Part shown: positions 55,489 to 63,615 of the stretch, piece after piece | How the letters are laid out: every line of letters begins with the position of its first letter | Position numbering within the stretch: the stretch's first letter is position 1 | Assembly: GCA_947492235.1 (NCBI GenBank) | Contig: CANLLZ010000001.1 | Span: forward strand, 1 to 64,000 | DNA: 64,000 nt | Origin: an uncultured Altererythrobacter sp. | Lineage (GTDB): Bacteria > Pseudomonadota > Alphaproteobacteria > Sphingomonadales > Sphingomonadaceae | Direction of reading: 5' to 3' | Made by a program: the position numbers and the translations under genes | The notes under the pieces: model-generated | Database searches by the model: none | What the model was told of the DNA's origin: nothing | What the model saw: the letters and a program-made list of their open reading frames with translations, nothing else

Positions 55489-55773
55489 TTAAGCGGCGTA
55501 GCTGTTGCAGCCCCACCGGTTGAAATTCTTCACCCGCGGACATTTGCTGACCTTGGTGATCCACAGGTCGAAAATGCGCGGTTCGCGCAGGCAGGCGAAA
55601 TAGCCGATGCCATGCATGATGGCGGCGGCGGGCAAGGCCAGCCAGCTTCCGGTTATCAGGAACACTTCGGTCGTGACCGCAGCGTTAATGATGAAATAAT
55701 TGTAGGTCACACCGCCGAACATTTGCGGGCGGGTGAGGGCGCGGTGCACCGGGTGGCGGATCAGCTGGTCCAT
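55489..55773 (-). CDS. virB3: Type IV secretion protein VirB3
   Basis: 94 residues from the ATG at 55773, one base after virB2. It starts LIRHPVHRALTRPQMFGGV, has two close membrane helices (about 20-65) and the REPRIFDLWITKV region typical of VirB3, and ends CPRVKNFNRWGCNSY. It connects the pilin VirB2 and VirB4. Confidence 0.9.
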   Translation of the reverse strand: MDQLIRHPVHRALTRPQMFGGVTYNYFIINAAVTTEVFLITGSWLALPAAAIMHGIGYFACLREPRIFDLWITKVSKCPRVKNFNRWGCNSYAA

Positions 55774-55774
55774 G

Positions 55775-56080
55775 CTATCCCCCGGCGGCACCCTGAATGC
55801 CCGCCACAATCGACGCCGCCCCGAACAGGATGAAGGTGCCGATGATCACGGTCGCGCCAAAGCGCCAGTTGAGCCGGCCCGTCAGCATCATGAAGCCGAC
55901 CGCGGCCACGGCCATGACGGCAACAGCCGTTGCAACATTGCCCAGCAAAGTGCCCTGCAGCCAAGTCAGCGCGTTGACGATCGGGCCCGAGCCAGCGGGA
56001 TCGGCCTGCTGCACCTGAGCAATTGCGGCTGCGGGAGTGACAAACGCGGCGGCGGCCACGCTGCGGAAAAACGAACGCAT
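55775..56080 (-). CDS. virB2: Type IV secretion major pilin VirB2
   Basis: 101 residues: a signal sequence to about residue 22 (ending AAAIAQ), then two hydrophobic helices (LTWLQGTLLGNVATAVAVMAVAAVGFMMLTG, then FGATVIIGTFILFGAASIVAGIQG) joined by the basic loop RLNWR. This is the standard VirB2/TrbC pilin plan. It lies between the transglycosylase and virB3. Confidence 0.9.
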   Translation of the reverse strand: MRSFFRSVAAAAFVTPAAAIAQVQQADPAGSGPIVNALTWLQGTLLGNVATAVAVMAVAAVGFMMLTGRLNWRFGATVIIGTFILFGAASIVAGIQGAAGG

Positions 56081-56084
56081 AGAA

Positions 56085-56723
56085 CTAATTATCCTGCCTG
56101 GAATGGTTGGAAAGCCGGCCCATGATGGCGGCCACATATTGCTGTGTTTCGCGGATACGGGGAATGCCGCCCGCGCGGATTACGCGGCCCGGGCCTGCAT
56201 TATAGGCGGCCAGCGCCTTTTCCAGATCGCCATCGAACCGGTCGAGCTGTTCGCGCAGATAGCGCGCCCCGCCTTCGAGATTTTGGAACGGGTCGTTCGG
56301 ATCGACGCCGAGATCGCGAGCCGTGCCGGGCATCAATTGCGCAAGGCCGCGTGCGCCCACGGGCGAAACGGCGGTCGGGCGCCACCGGCTTTCCTGCCAG
56401 ACCAGCGCTTCGATCAGGCTGGGGCTCAGATCGAACCGCTGGGAAAGCTCTGCGACTTTGGCGGCATAGGCTTCGGGCACCATGCGGGCGTGCTGGCTCT
56501 GGTCGGAAGTGGCGTGCAGGGGAACGGCAGCGGCGGCATCACCGACTTCCACCGGCGCTGTTGGCAGAGAGGCTGCCATCAAACCGCGTGCGCCATCCTG
56601 TGTGCCGCCGGCAATCCAGCGCGCACCCTCGTCGTCAATTTCCATCACGTCCGCACTAGCCGGTGCGGCGAAGGAAAGCAGACCGGCCAACATGGCTGCA
56701 CGCTTTCCGATGCGTAGAATCAT
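56085..56723 (-). CDS. virB1: Lytic transglycosylase, VirB1-type
   Basis: 212 residues from the ATG at 56723 behind GGAGGGCGTA. A signal peptide is followed by an SLT domain: LIEALVWQESRWRPTAVSPVGARGLAQLMPGTARDLGV with the catalytic Glu in QES, then NLEGGARYLREQLDRFDGDLEKALAAYNAGPGRV. It opens the peptidoglycan for the secretion channel. It is the first gene of the virB operon; a phosphate-box-like site lies 35 bases upstream of its start. Confidence 0.9.
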   Translation of the reverse strand: MILRIGKRAAMLAGLLSFAAPASADVMEIDDEGARWIAGGTQDGARGLMAASLPTAPVEVGDAAAAVPLHATSDQSQHARMVPEAYAAKVAELSQRFDLSPSLIEALVWQESRWRPTAVSPVGARGLAQLMPGTARDLGVDPNDPFQNLEGGARYLREQLDRFDGDLEKALAAYNAGPGRVIRAGGIPRIRETQQYVAAIMGRLSNHSRQDN

Positions 56724-56758
56724 TACGCCCTCCGTCCGTCGCCCAATGGCTACATTAA

Positions 56759-56776
56759 ATGACAGGAGAGTGACAG
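56759..56776 (-). promoter_or_regulatory. Pho-box-like site upstream of the virB operon
   Basis: Read on the minus strand, the 18 bases are CTGTCAC-TCTC-CTGTCAT: two 7-base half-sites 11 bases apart, in the direction of virB1. This equals the Enterobacterial PHO-box plan (CTGTCAT-N4-CTGTCAY), to which the response regulator PhoB binds. It ends 35 bases from the ATG. The flanks also form an inverted repeat (AATGACAG/CTGTCATT). Confidence 0.6.
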
Positions 56777-56828
56777 GGCGCACTGTCATTGCAGGTTCGG
56801 GCTGCGACCGGCGCAATCCTTTGAAAAC

Positions 56829-56864
56829 AAAAAAGCCCGCCGATCAATGACCGGCGAGCCTGAA
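56829..56864 (-). terminator. Rho-independent terminator after the 104-residue exported protein
   Basis: On the minus strand GCTCGCCGG pairs with a TCGGCGGGC-type arm (one mismatch), followed by TTTTTTG. It separates the small exported protein gene from the virB operon, so the virB genes need their own promoter. Confidence 0.75.
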
Positions 56865-56918
56865 TTTCTTGTGGGCCATGCTGCGAGGGCCGCAAGGCCC
56901 GTCAGCAGGGCCGTCAAC

Positions 56919-57233
56919 CTAGTCACGCGCGGCGATGGACTGCGCGCGGAGTTCCCCGCGATCAAGCTGGCGCAGACCCTGACGGGCGAGGTCCGCCGGA
57001 TAGACCCAGCGTCCGTCCGTGGTTTCCAGAGTGTAGTCCACCTTCATCTTGCGGACGGCCAGAAACAGGGCGCGGGCTTCTTCATCGCGGCCGGCGCGGG
57101 CCAGCGCGACAGCCTGATTGAGCATATCAGCCGGGTCCAGCTGCTGCTGCTGGGCGGGTTCCGCCGCCAGAGCGCTGGCAGGCGCGGCAGCGCCAAGAAC
57201 TGCGAGCGAAAGTGCGAATGCGGCAATCTTCAT
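56919..57233 (-). CDS. Small exported hypothetical protein
   Basis: 104 residues. It has a clear Sec signal peptide (about 1-24, ending ALAAE), then a polyglutamine-like QQQQ and an amphipathic helical part (DMLNQAVALARAGRDEEARALFLAVRKMKVDYTL), with WVYPADLARQGLRQL near the end. I do not recognise a family. The helical part resembles a single TPR-like unit. It has its own terminator and is divergent from the lipoprotein/receptor pair; the phosphate-box array lies in the shared control region but faces the other way. Confidence 0.7.
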   Translation of the reverse strand: MKIAAFALSLAVLGAAAPASALAAEPAQQQQLDPADMLNQAVALARAGRDEEARALFLAVRKMKVDYTLETTDGRWVYPADLARQGLRQLDRGELRAQSIAARD

Positions 57234-57248
57234 ATCTCATCCCTCCGG

Positions 57249-57303
57249 TGTCACAAAGGTGTAACATAAGTGTCATGGAGGTGCAATAAATCTGTCATTT
57301 TCC
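57249..57303 (+). promoter_or_regulatory. Array of five Pho-box-like 11-bp direct repeats
   Basis: Five consecutive 11-base units start at 57249, 57260, 57271, 57282 and 57293: TGTCAC, TGTAAC, TGTCAT, TGCAAT and TGTCAT, each followed by five spacer bases. The exact 11-bp period with TGTCA cores is the hallmark of PhoB sites, here extended beyond the usual two units. The orientation is toward the lipoprotein gene, 138 bases downstream. Confidence 0.65.
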
Positions 57304-57441
57304 GGATTGTGCGTGCCGCCCGGTGTGGCTGTCACAAATCCGAAACGGACCAACAAAAACCGTCACACAAGGCCCCTAGGTGGCGAGTCGCGATCACGAA
57401 TTCGCATTCGTTTTTTCCCGGATACCGAGGGGTCTATCCAA

Positions 57442-59031
57442 GTGAACAAATCCATCAAAATGCTCGCAATTTCCTGTAGCGCGCTCGCTTTGACAGCCTG
57501 CGGCGGAGACGAAATCGTCTCGCCCGGCACCGGCGGCAACGTCACGATCAACAACAATACGCCCGCACCCACGCCGGCACCCACTCCGACGCCGACGCCG
57601 ACCGGCGTAACGCCTGCCGCAGGCTGCCCGACGATCTCCGATCCGCAAGGGCTGACCGACAGCGGCACGATCACCGGCCCGACCGGCGAATACCGGGTCT
57701 GCACCCTGCCGAGCCAGTTCGATGTCTCCTCCACGCTGCGGCAGGTCGATGGCCTGCTCTATCGTCTTGACGGGCAAGTCGATGTCGGTGCCGATGGCGG
57801 ACCAGCTCCGGATGCGTCCGATGGCGCGGACGATACCGACGTCACTCTGACGATCGAGCCGGGCGTGATCATCTACGCCGCCGGTTCCTCGTTCCTCAAC
57901 ATCAACCGCGGCAACATGATCAACGCGGCCGGCACTGCCAGCGCACCGATCATCTTCACCAGCCAGGACAACGTGCTCGGGCTCAACGATGCCAACTCGT
58001 CGGGCCAGTGGGGCGGCGTGATCGTCAATGGCCGCGCGCCGGTCACCGATTGCGAAGCGCCGGGCGCGACCCCGGGTACGGTCGACTGCGAACGCCTGAC
58101 CGAAGGGGCGACCACGCCCCCGCGTTATGGCGGCGCGACGCCGGACGACAATTCGGGCACCATGTCCTATGTCCAGATCCGCTATTCGGGCTTCATCCTC
58201 TCCAATGGTGACGAGCTGCAATCGCTCACCACCGGCGGCGTGGGCAATGGCACCACTTTCAACAACATCATGAGCTACAACAGCTCGGATGACGGCGTCG
58301 AATTCTTCGGCGGCGAAGTGAATGTGAACCGTCTGGTTGTGGTCGGCGCCGAGGACGACTCGCTCGACACCGACACCGGCGTTCAGGCCAATCTGTTCGA
58401 AGTGATCGCGGTCCAGCGCCCGGGTGCCGGCGACACGATCCTCGAAGGCGATTCGAACAACTCGGTCAGCGACGATACGCCGCGCCAGCAGACGAACATC
58501 GTCAACGCCACCTTCCTCGCCAATGGCGTGGAGCAGGATCAGGTTCTGCGCCTGCGCGGTGAAGCGGACTTCAGCATCGCCAACACCGTGATCGTGGACC
58601 AGACGGGCAACACGCCGTGTATCCGCATCGACCTGCCCGGCACGCTGGCTGCAGCGGGTTCGCAGGCCGATGAAAACGGTCCGCCGACCTTCGACTCGGT
58701 CGTGCTCGATTGCGCCACCGACTTCCGTGACGGCAGCGACGGTGTCACCGCAGCGCAGGCGCAGGCCGCGTTCGATGCTGGCAGCAACAATGATGCCGGT
58801 TTCATCAATTCGCTGCTGACGCTGGGCGGGGCTCCGTTCATCAACGGCACGAACGAAAACGGCGTTGCCGCTTTCGATCCGACGGCTCTGTCCACCTTCT
58901 TCACGACCCTCGGCTATATCGGCGCTGTGCCCGATCAGGCGTCGAACTGGGCAGAGGGCTGGACCTGTAACTCGGCGACGATCACGCTGGGTTCGGCCAA
59001 CACTGGTGCGTGCGAGAGCCTGCCGATCTGA
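57442..59031 (+). CDS. Exported lipoprotein with parallel beta-helix-like repeats
   Basis: 529 residues from the GTG at 57442 (GAGGGG upstream); an ATG six codons later is possible. It has a lipoprotein signal with lipobox LTAC (residue about 18), a PTPAPTPTPTPT low-complexity linker (about 33-55), then a long domain rich in N, D, G and V with the short-strand pattern of a right-handed beta-helix (for example GTASAPIIFTSQDNVLG, SGQWGGVIVNGRAPV, YNSSDDGVEFFGGEVNVNRLVVVGAEDDSLDTDTG at about 280-315). It sits directly before a TonB receptor, as expected for a receptor-partner surface lipoprotein, and behind a phosphate-box array. The ligand is unknown. Confidence 0.72.
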   Translation: MNKSIKMLAISCSALALTACGGDEIVSPGTGGNVTINNNTPAPTPAPTPTPTPTGVTPAAGCPTISDPQGLTDSGTITGPTGEYRVCTLPSQFDVSSTLRQVDGLLYRLDGQVDVGADGGPAPDASDGADDTDVTLTIEPGVIIYAAGSSFLNINRGNMINAAGTASAPIIFTSQDNVLGLNDANSSGQWGGVIVNGRAPVTDCEAPGATPGTVDCERLTEGATTPPRYGGATPDDNSGTMSYVQIRYSGFILSNGDELQSLTTGGVGNGTTFNNIMSYNSSDDGVEFFGGEVNVNRLVVVGAEDDSLDTDTGVQANLFEVIAVQRPGAGDTILEGDSNNSVSDDTPRQQTNIVNATFLANGVEQDQVLRLRGEADFSIANTVIVDQTGNTPCIRIDLPGTLAAAGSQADENGPPTFDSVVLDCATDFRDGSDGVTAAQAQAAFDAGSNNDAGFINSLLTLGGAPFINGTNENGVAAFDPTALSTFFTTLGYIGAVPDQASNWAEGWTCNSATITLGSANTGACESLPI

Positions 59032-59044
59032 TCAAAAATGTCTG

Positions 59045-59093
59045 CACGGGCGGCGCATCGGGAAATTCCGGCGCGCCGCCCTGCATCCGTTTT
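59045..59093 (+). terminator. Intercistronic hairpin between lipoprotein and TonB receptor
   Basis: GGGCGGCGC (59048-59056) pairs perfectly with GCGCCGCCC (59073-59081), with an inner CGG/CCG pairing, and is followed by TGCATCCGTTTT. It may partly terminate transcription or stabilise the upstream mRNA, giving unequal levels of lipoprotein and receptor. Confidence 0.5.
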
Positions 59094-59186
59094 CAATACG
59101 CAAATAATGTGCCGCTGACTGTCGCGGCGGGCCGCTGCTCCGGAATGAAGGGAGGAAGCGGCCAAATTACAAAGGGATCGACGATC

Positions 59187-61883
59187 ATGACGACGAGCAT
59201 GAGCCCCGCAAAGAAGCTTGCCAGCCTTTTGCTCCTCTCTACCGCTTTGAGCCTGCCCGTCGCGGCGCAGGCCCAGAATGCCGATCCTGAAGCAGCGTCT
59301 GATCCGGCGTCCGATCCGGCATCCGATCCGGCCCCCACCCCCGAAGCCGAGCCTGAAGAGCCCGATGTTTCCATTCCCGGCGGCGTCATCGTCGTCACCG
59401 GACGCCGTGGCCCGCGCGACGTGTCGCGCAGCTCCAGCCAGGTCGTCTCGGTCCTGTCTGCGGAAGACATTGCCCGCACCGGTGAAGGCGATATCGCAGG
59501 CGCGCTCAGCCGCGTCACCGGCCTGTCCGATAATGGCGACGGGCGGGTGTTCGTGCGCGGTCTGGGCGACCGTTATTCGCTCGCGCTGCTTAATGGCCTG
59601 CCGTTGCCATCGCCGCAGCCGCTCAGCCGCGTGGTCCCGCTGGATATTTTCCCGACCGGCATCGTCGCATCCAGCTTGGTGCAAAAGACCTATTCCGCCA
59701 ACTTCCCCGGTGAGTTTGGCGGCGGGGTGATCAACCTGACCACCCGCGCTGTGCCCGACGAAACCTTCGTCGAACTGAGCGCCGGGACCAGCATGGACAG
59801 CGTCACCACCTTCTCCCCCAGCGTCCAGCATTACGGCTCGGACTATGACTGGTTCGGCTTCGATGACGGTCGCCGGGATGTGCCGGGCGCGCTGGCTGAC
59901 TTCTTTGCCGGTGACAGCCAATTGTCCGATCTCGACGCGGCGGCCCAGCAGACCATCGCGAAAGACCTCATCTCGCCCAACCTGATTGTGCTTCAGAGCG
60001 TGGACGCGCGCCCGAACTTCTCCGGCGGAATTACTGCGGGCACGAACATCTTCCTCGGCGGTGATACCGAGCTTGGCATCATCGCCACGGCCAATCTGTC
60101 GAACTCGCTGACGACGCGCATTGTTACCTCGCAGACCCCGGACAGCCTCGATCTCAATCTGCGCACCGATTTCGAGAATTTCACCACCAACAACAAGATC
60201 CTGTTCAACACCCTGCTGGGTTTCGGTCTGGAAACAGGCGAGCACAAATTCCGCTGGACCAACCTCTATATTCGCGACACGCTGAAGCAGTCGGTGCTGG
60301 GGCAGGGCGAGGACATCCAGAACGGCGACAGCGAAGTGCAGCAATCGACCGGCTGGTTCGAACGCCAGCTGATCGACAGCCAGTTCGTCGGCGAAATGGA
60401 GTTCGGCGATCTGAGCGTCGATCTGCGCGGCGGATACGCCCAGACGGACCGCGAAGCGCCCTACGAATACGAGTTCGAATATGTCCGCACCAACAATGCG
60501 AACGATCCTTTCGGCGATCAATTCGTCAATCCGCTCAACCGCATTCGCGGAGACCTCGCCAGCGTCGCCTTTTCCGACCTGACCGAGAAATTATGGTTCG
60601 GCGGGATAGATCTGTCCTATCAGTTCTCCGATCTGGCCCTGCTGACCTTCGGTTATGCCTACACCGACACGGACCGCCGCAGCACCCGGCGCGAGTTCAT
60701 CTTCGATTCCGATTCCAGCTTCCCGACCGGTGTCGGCCTGCTGCGCCCCGATCTGCTGCTGGGCGACGCGATCATCGAAGCCTTCGATGTGCGTCTGTTC
60801 GAGACGACCCAGACCTTCCCCGAATTTCAGGCCGACCTGGAAATCAATGCGGGATACGCGAAGACGATCCTGACGCCCGCCAATGGCCTGACGATCGATC
60901 TGGGTGTGCGCTATGAAGACGCTGTCCAGTCGGTCACGCCGGTGCAGATCTTCACCAACCAGCAAAATCTGGATGCGGTGACCAATCTGGCCAATGATTA
61001 CTGGCTGCCTGCAGGCACGATCACCTATGAATTCGATAACGGGCTGCAGATCCGCGCCAGCGGTTCGAAGACCATCGCCCGTCCGCAATTCCGCGAGCTG
61101 ATCTTCCAGCCCTTCACCGATCCGGAATCGAACCGTCAGTTTGTCGGCAACCCCGCCTTGCAGGACAGCGAGCTGCTGAACTTCGAAGCGCGCGCGGAAT
61201 ATTACTTTGCAAACAGCAGCCGCGCATCGCTCGCCGGCTTCTACAAGAAGATCGACAATCCGATCGAGCCGTTCTCCAGCTTTACCGATAACAGCCAGAT
61301 CACCCAGTTCGCCAATGCCCCCACCGCCACCCTGTGGGGCGCGGAGCTGGAGACGCAGTGGAACAAGGATCTGTATGACTGGGGCGGCTGGTTCGAGACC
61401 AAGCAACTGGTTCTGGTGGCCAACTACACCTACACCCAGTCCGAATTGAAGGTCGATCCGGCGGACGAGACCCTCACCTTTACCCCCGGCGTGGGCGGTG
61501 TACCGCGCCCGGCTTCCGGCTTCTTCGTCGACGGTGCCCCGCTCACCGGCCAGTCGGACCATCTGGTCAATGTCCAGTTCGGCATCGAAGATATCGACAA
61601 GCTGCAGCAGCTCACCCTGCTGCTGTCCTATGCCAGCAAGCGTGTGACCAGCCGTGGTTCGGGCGGACTGCCCGATATCGTCGAGGACCCGGGCCTGACC
61701 ATCGATCTGGTCGGCCGCAGCGAAGTGAACCTGTTCGGCCAGCCGTTCGAAGTGAAGATCGAGGCACGCAATCTGACGGGCCGCGACAATTTAGAATTCC
61801 AGTCGAACGGAACCAACCGGATCGAGATCAATTCCTATCAGGTGGGCCGGACATTCTCGCTGGGCGTTTCGACCGAGTTCTAA
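59187..61883 (+). CDS. TonB-dependent receptor (phosphate-box-linked)
   Basis: 898 residues from the ATG at 59187 (AAGGGA upstream). It has a signal peptide ending AAQAQ, a repetitive SDPASDPASDP stretch (about residues 38-50), a TonB-box-like GGVIVVTGRR, and a plug (DIAGALSRVTGLSDNGDGRVFVRGLGDRYSLALLNGLPLPSPQPLSRVVPLDIFPTG region, about 105-160). The barrel includes GLTIDLGVRYEDA and ASGSKTIARPQFREL and ends STEF. It lies 155 bases after the lipoprotein gene and is likely transcribed with it from the region containing the phosphate-box array. A role in uptake of a phosphorus compound is inferred from that control region only. Confidence 0.92.
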   Translation: MTTSMSPAKKLASLLLLSTALSLPVAAQAQNADPEAASDPASDPASDPAPTPEAEPEEPDVSIPGGVIVVTGRRGPRDVSRSSSQVVSVLSAEDIARTGEGDIAGALSRVTGLSDNGDGRVFVRGLGDRYSLALLNGLPLPSPQPLSRVVPLDIFPTGIVASSLVQKTYSANFPGEFGGGVINLTTRAVPDETFVELSAGTSMDSVTTFSPSVQHYGSDYDWFGFDDGRRDVPGALADFFAGDSQLSDLDAAAQQTIAKDLISPNLIVLQSVDARPNFSGGITAGTNIFLGGDTELGIIATANLSNSLTTRIVTSQTPDSLDLNLRTDFENFTTNNKILFNTLLGFGLETGEHKFRWTNLYIRDTLKQSVLGQGEDIQNGDSEVQQSTGWFERQLIDSQFVGEMEFGDLSVDLRGGYAQTDREAPYEYEFEYVRTNNANDPFGDQFVNPLNRIRGDLASVAFSDLTEKLWFGGIDLSYQFSDLALLTFGYAYTDTDRRSTRREFIFDSDSSFPTGVGLLRPDLLLGDAIIEAFDVRLFETTQTFPEFQADLEINAGYAKTILTPANGLTIDLGVRYEDAVQSVTPVQIFTNQQNLDAVTNLANDYWLPAGTITYEFDNGLQIRASGSKTIARPQFRELIFQPFTDPESNRQFVGNPALQDSELLNFEARAEYYFANSSRASLAGFYKKIDNPIEPFSSFTDNSQITQFANAPTATLWGAELETQWNKDLYDWGGWFETKQLVLVANYTYTQSELKVDPADETLTFTPGVGGVPRPASGFFVDGAPLTGQSDHLVNVQFGIEDIDKLQQLTLLLSYASKRVTSRGSGGLPDIVEDPGLTIDLVGRSEVNLFGQPFEVKIEARNLTGRDNLEFQSNGTNRIEINSYQVGRTFSLGVSTEF

Positions 61884-61933
61884 CCGGCTGGAAATTCGCG
61901 TCTCACGGCGGTTCGAACGCCCTGTCGATGGTT

Positions 61934-61978
61934 CATTGGCATCAATCACGCTTGTGACGGCGTGAAAACGTGCCAATG
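61934..61978. repeat. Two-step inverted repeat before proA
   Basis: CATTGGCA (61934-61941) pairs with TGCCAATG (61971-61978). Inside, CACGC pairs with GCGTG around an 8-base loop. It lies 51 bases upstream of the proA start and after the receptor stop. No T-run follows, so it could be an operator or a leader structure. Confidence 0.45.
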
Positions 61979-62028
61979 AAGGCGGAACTGCGCCTCCGGA
62001 AAGGGGGCAGGTTTCGTTGAGGACAACC

Positions 62029-63291
62029 ATGACCGACCAGAAGCTCGATCCCGCAATGCATGTCCGCCAATTGGGCGAGCGCGCCAAAGCCGCGTCGCGC
62101 CAGCTGGTCGGGGCGTCCACCGAGGCGAAGAACACCGCTCTTGAGCAAGCAGCGATGGCCTTGCGCGCAGCGACCGGCGATCTGGTTGCCGCCAACGCGA
62201 GAGATGTTGAAAGCGTGCGCGGCTCCAAGCCGGATTCGTTCATCGATCGCCTGATGCTCGACGAAAACCGGATCGAGAGCATGGCCGCAGCGCTGGAGCA
62301 GATCGCCCGGCTGCCCGATCCGGTTGGCCGCACGCTGGCGACATTCGAGCGGCCCAATGGCCTGACTATCGAGCGTGTTGCCGTGCCCATCGGTGTCATC
62401 GGGATGATTTACGAATCGCGGCCCAATGTCGGTGCCGATGCCAGCGCGCTCTGCCTCAAATCGGGCAACGCGGTGATCCTGCGCGGAGGCTCGGAAAGCC
62501 GGTATTCGACGCGAACCATCGTTGAATGCATGCGCGCAGGACTAAAGGCAGCGGGACTGCCCGAAGACGCCGTGCAAAGCGTTCAGACGACGGCGCGCGA
62601 AGCCGTGGCGGAAATTTTGCAGGCGGTGGACACCGTCGATCTGGTCATCCCGCGTGGCGGGCGCGGGCTGGTCGAGCTGGTCCGCGATCAGGCAAGGGTG
62701 CCGACGCTGCTGCATCTCGACGGCAATTGCCACAGCTACATTCACGAGGCGGCGGATCTGGCAAAGTCCGTGGCCATTGTGCGCAACGCCAAATTGCGGC
62801 GGACCGGTATTTGCGGCGCGACCGAGAGCATCGTGATCGATCAGGCCATCGCCGGACAGGCGGTTCCCATGCTGCTGGACGTCATGCCCGATTGCGAGTT
62901 TCGCGGGGATGCTCTCTCTGCCGGGATCGACGCGCGTGTCCTACCGGCGAGCGAGGAAGATTTCGGCACCGAATATCTCGACGCCATTGCTTCGATAAAA
63001 GTGGTCGAGGGCCTCGCCGAAGCAATCGATTTCATCGCCGAGCATTCGTCCGGCCATACCGATGCCATCCTGACCGAAGACACTGGCGCGGCCAGAGCCT
63101 TCCTGACTGCCATCGACAGCGCGGTGGTGATGCACAATGCCTCCACGCAATTCTCCGACGGGGCCGAATTCGGCATGGGCGCCGAAATCGGCATCGCCAC
63201 CGGCAAGATGCATGCGCGCGGGCCTGTCGGCCTCGAGCAGCTCACCAGCTTCAAATATATCGTTCTGGGCGACGGACAAACGCGGCCCTGA
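62029..63291 (+). CDS. proA: Gamma-glutamyl phosphate reductase
   Basis: 420 residues from the ATG at 62029 behind GAGG. An aldehyde-dehydrogenase-like fold has the family motifs [51 protein letters not shown], catalytic C262 in [12 protein letters not shown], and [17 protein letters not shown] with the [28 protein letters not shown] end (about 385-412). It makes glutamate-5-semialdehyde in proline synthesis. proB is not adjacent. Confidence 0.96.
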   Translation: MTDQKLDPAMHVRQLGERAKAASRQLVGASTEAKNTALEQAAMALRAATGDLVAANARDVESVRGSKPDSFIDRLMLDENRIESMAAALEQIARLPDPVGRTLATFERPNGLTIERVAVPIGVIGMIYESRPNVGADASALCLKSGNAVILRGGSESRYSTRTIVECMRAGLKAAGLPEDAVQSVQTTAREAVAEILQAVDTVDLVIPRGGRGLVELVRDQARVPTLLHLDGNCHSYIHEAADLAKSVAIVRNAKLRRTGICGATESIVIDQAIAGQAVPMLLDVMPDCEFRGDALSAGIDARVLPASEEDFGTEYLDAIASIKVVEGLAEAIDFIAEHSSGHTDAILTEDTGAARAFLTAIDSAVVMHNASTQFSDGAEFGMGAEIGIATGKMHARGPVGLEQLTSFKYIVLGDGQTRP

Positions 63292-63351
63292 AGGCGCGCT
63301 TCCCGAACCGGTGATATCCATGAGGCTTTCGATGGGTATTCAGGGGGGAAA

Positions 63352-63443
63352 TGGCGGAGACGGAGGGATTCGAACCCTCGATACCCGTTAAAGAGTATGG
63401 TTCCTTAGCAGGGAACTGGTTTCAGCCACTCACCCACGTCTCC
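63352..63443 (-). tRNA. tRNA-Ser (anticodon GCU)
   Basis: A class II tRNA of 92 bases including an encoded CCA. The acceptor GGAGACG pairs with CGTCTCC, the D arm reads GGGTGAGTGGCTGAAACC, the anticodon loop is CTGCTAA (GCT), a long variable arm follows (ACCATACTCTTTAACGGGTAT), then the T arm GAGGGTTCGAATCCCTC. It converges on proA. Confidence 0.95.
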
Positions 63444-63469
63444 GCATCGCCAATGTGGCGAGCGGGCGG

Positions 63470-63498
63470 GCTATAGCGGGCAGGCATTGCGCCCGCAA
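63470..63498 (-). promoter_or_regulatory. Promoter of tRNA-Ser
   Basis: On the minus strand TTGCGG (63498-63493) and TATAGC (63475-63470) are separated by exactly 17 bases, with the -10 ending 26 bases before the tRNA 5' end. This is a good match to a housekeeping promoter. Confidence 0.6.
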
Positions 63499-63539
63499 GC
63501 ACAGTATCGGGCCCTTGCAAAACTGCCCGCATTCCGGCG

Positions 63540-63581
63540 TTTTCGACTCGTTTCGCCGTATTTTGGATTCGTTTCGCCGCG
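63540..63581. repeat. Tandem 21-bp direct repeat
   Basis: Two adjacent 21-base units (63540-63560, 63561-63581) share 17 of 21 bases, with an identical TCGTTTCGCCG core. They lie between the tRNA-Ser promoter and the start of the next gene. They might be an operator pair. Otherwise the 395-base gap after proA holds only the tRNA-Ser, its promoter and the short upstream frame. Confidence 0.45.
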
Positions 63582-63615
63582 CGTTCATTGCTGCTTCACC
63601 CGCAAAGGATTCTCT

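Noticed and set aside
53279-55492. 737-codon open frame on the plus strand opposite virB4
   Set aside because: It is the antisense shadow of a well-supported VirB4 with Walker motifs. Such frames are common at this GC content. The translation is rich in His, Arg and Gln with no recognisable domain.
48781-56723. The virB operon as part of an integrated conjugative element
   Set aside because: There is no relaxase, coupling protein, integrase, att repeat or tRNA-end insertion in or beside it, and both flanks are ordinary chromosomal genes.
57249-57303. The 11-bp periodic repeats as a minisatellite or CRISPR
   Set aside because: Only the TGTCA core recurs while the spacer bases vary, and the position and orientation fit a transcription-factor array.
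57330-57366. Further TGTCAC and GTCACAC motifs after the phosphate-box array
   Set aside because: Their spacing from the array and from each other is not a multiple of 11 bases, so I do not count them as part of it.
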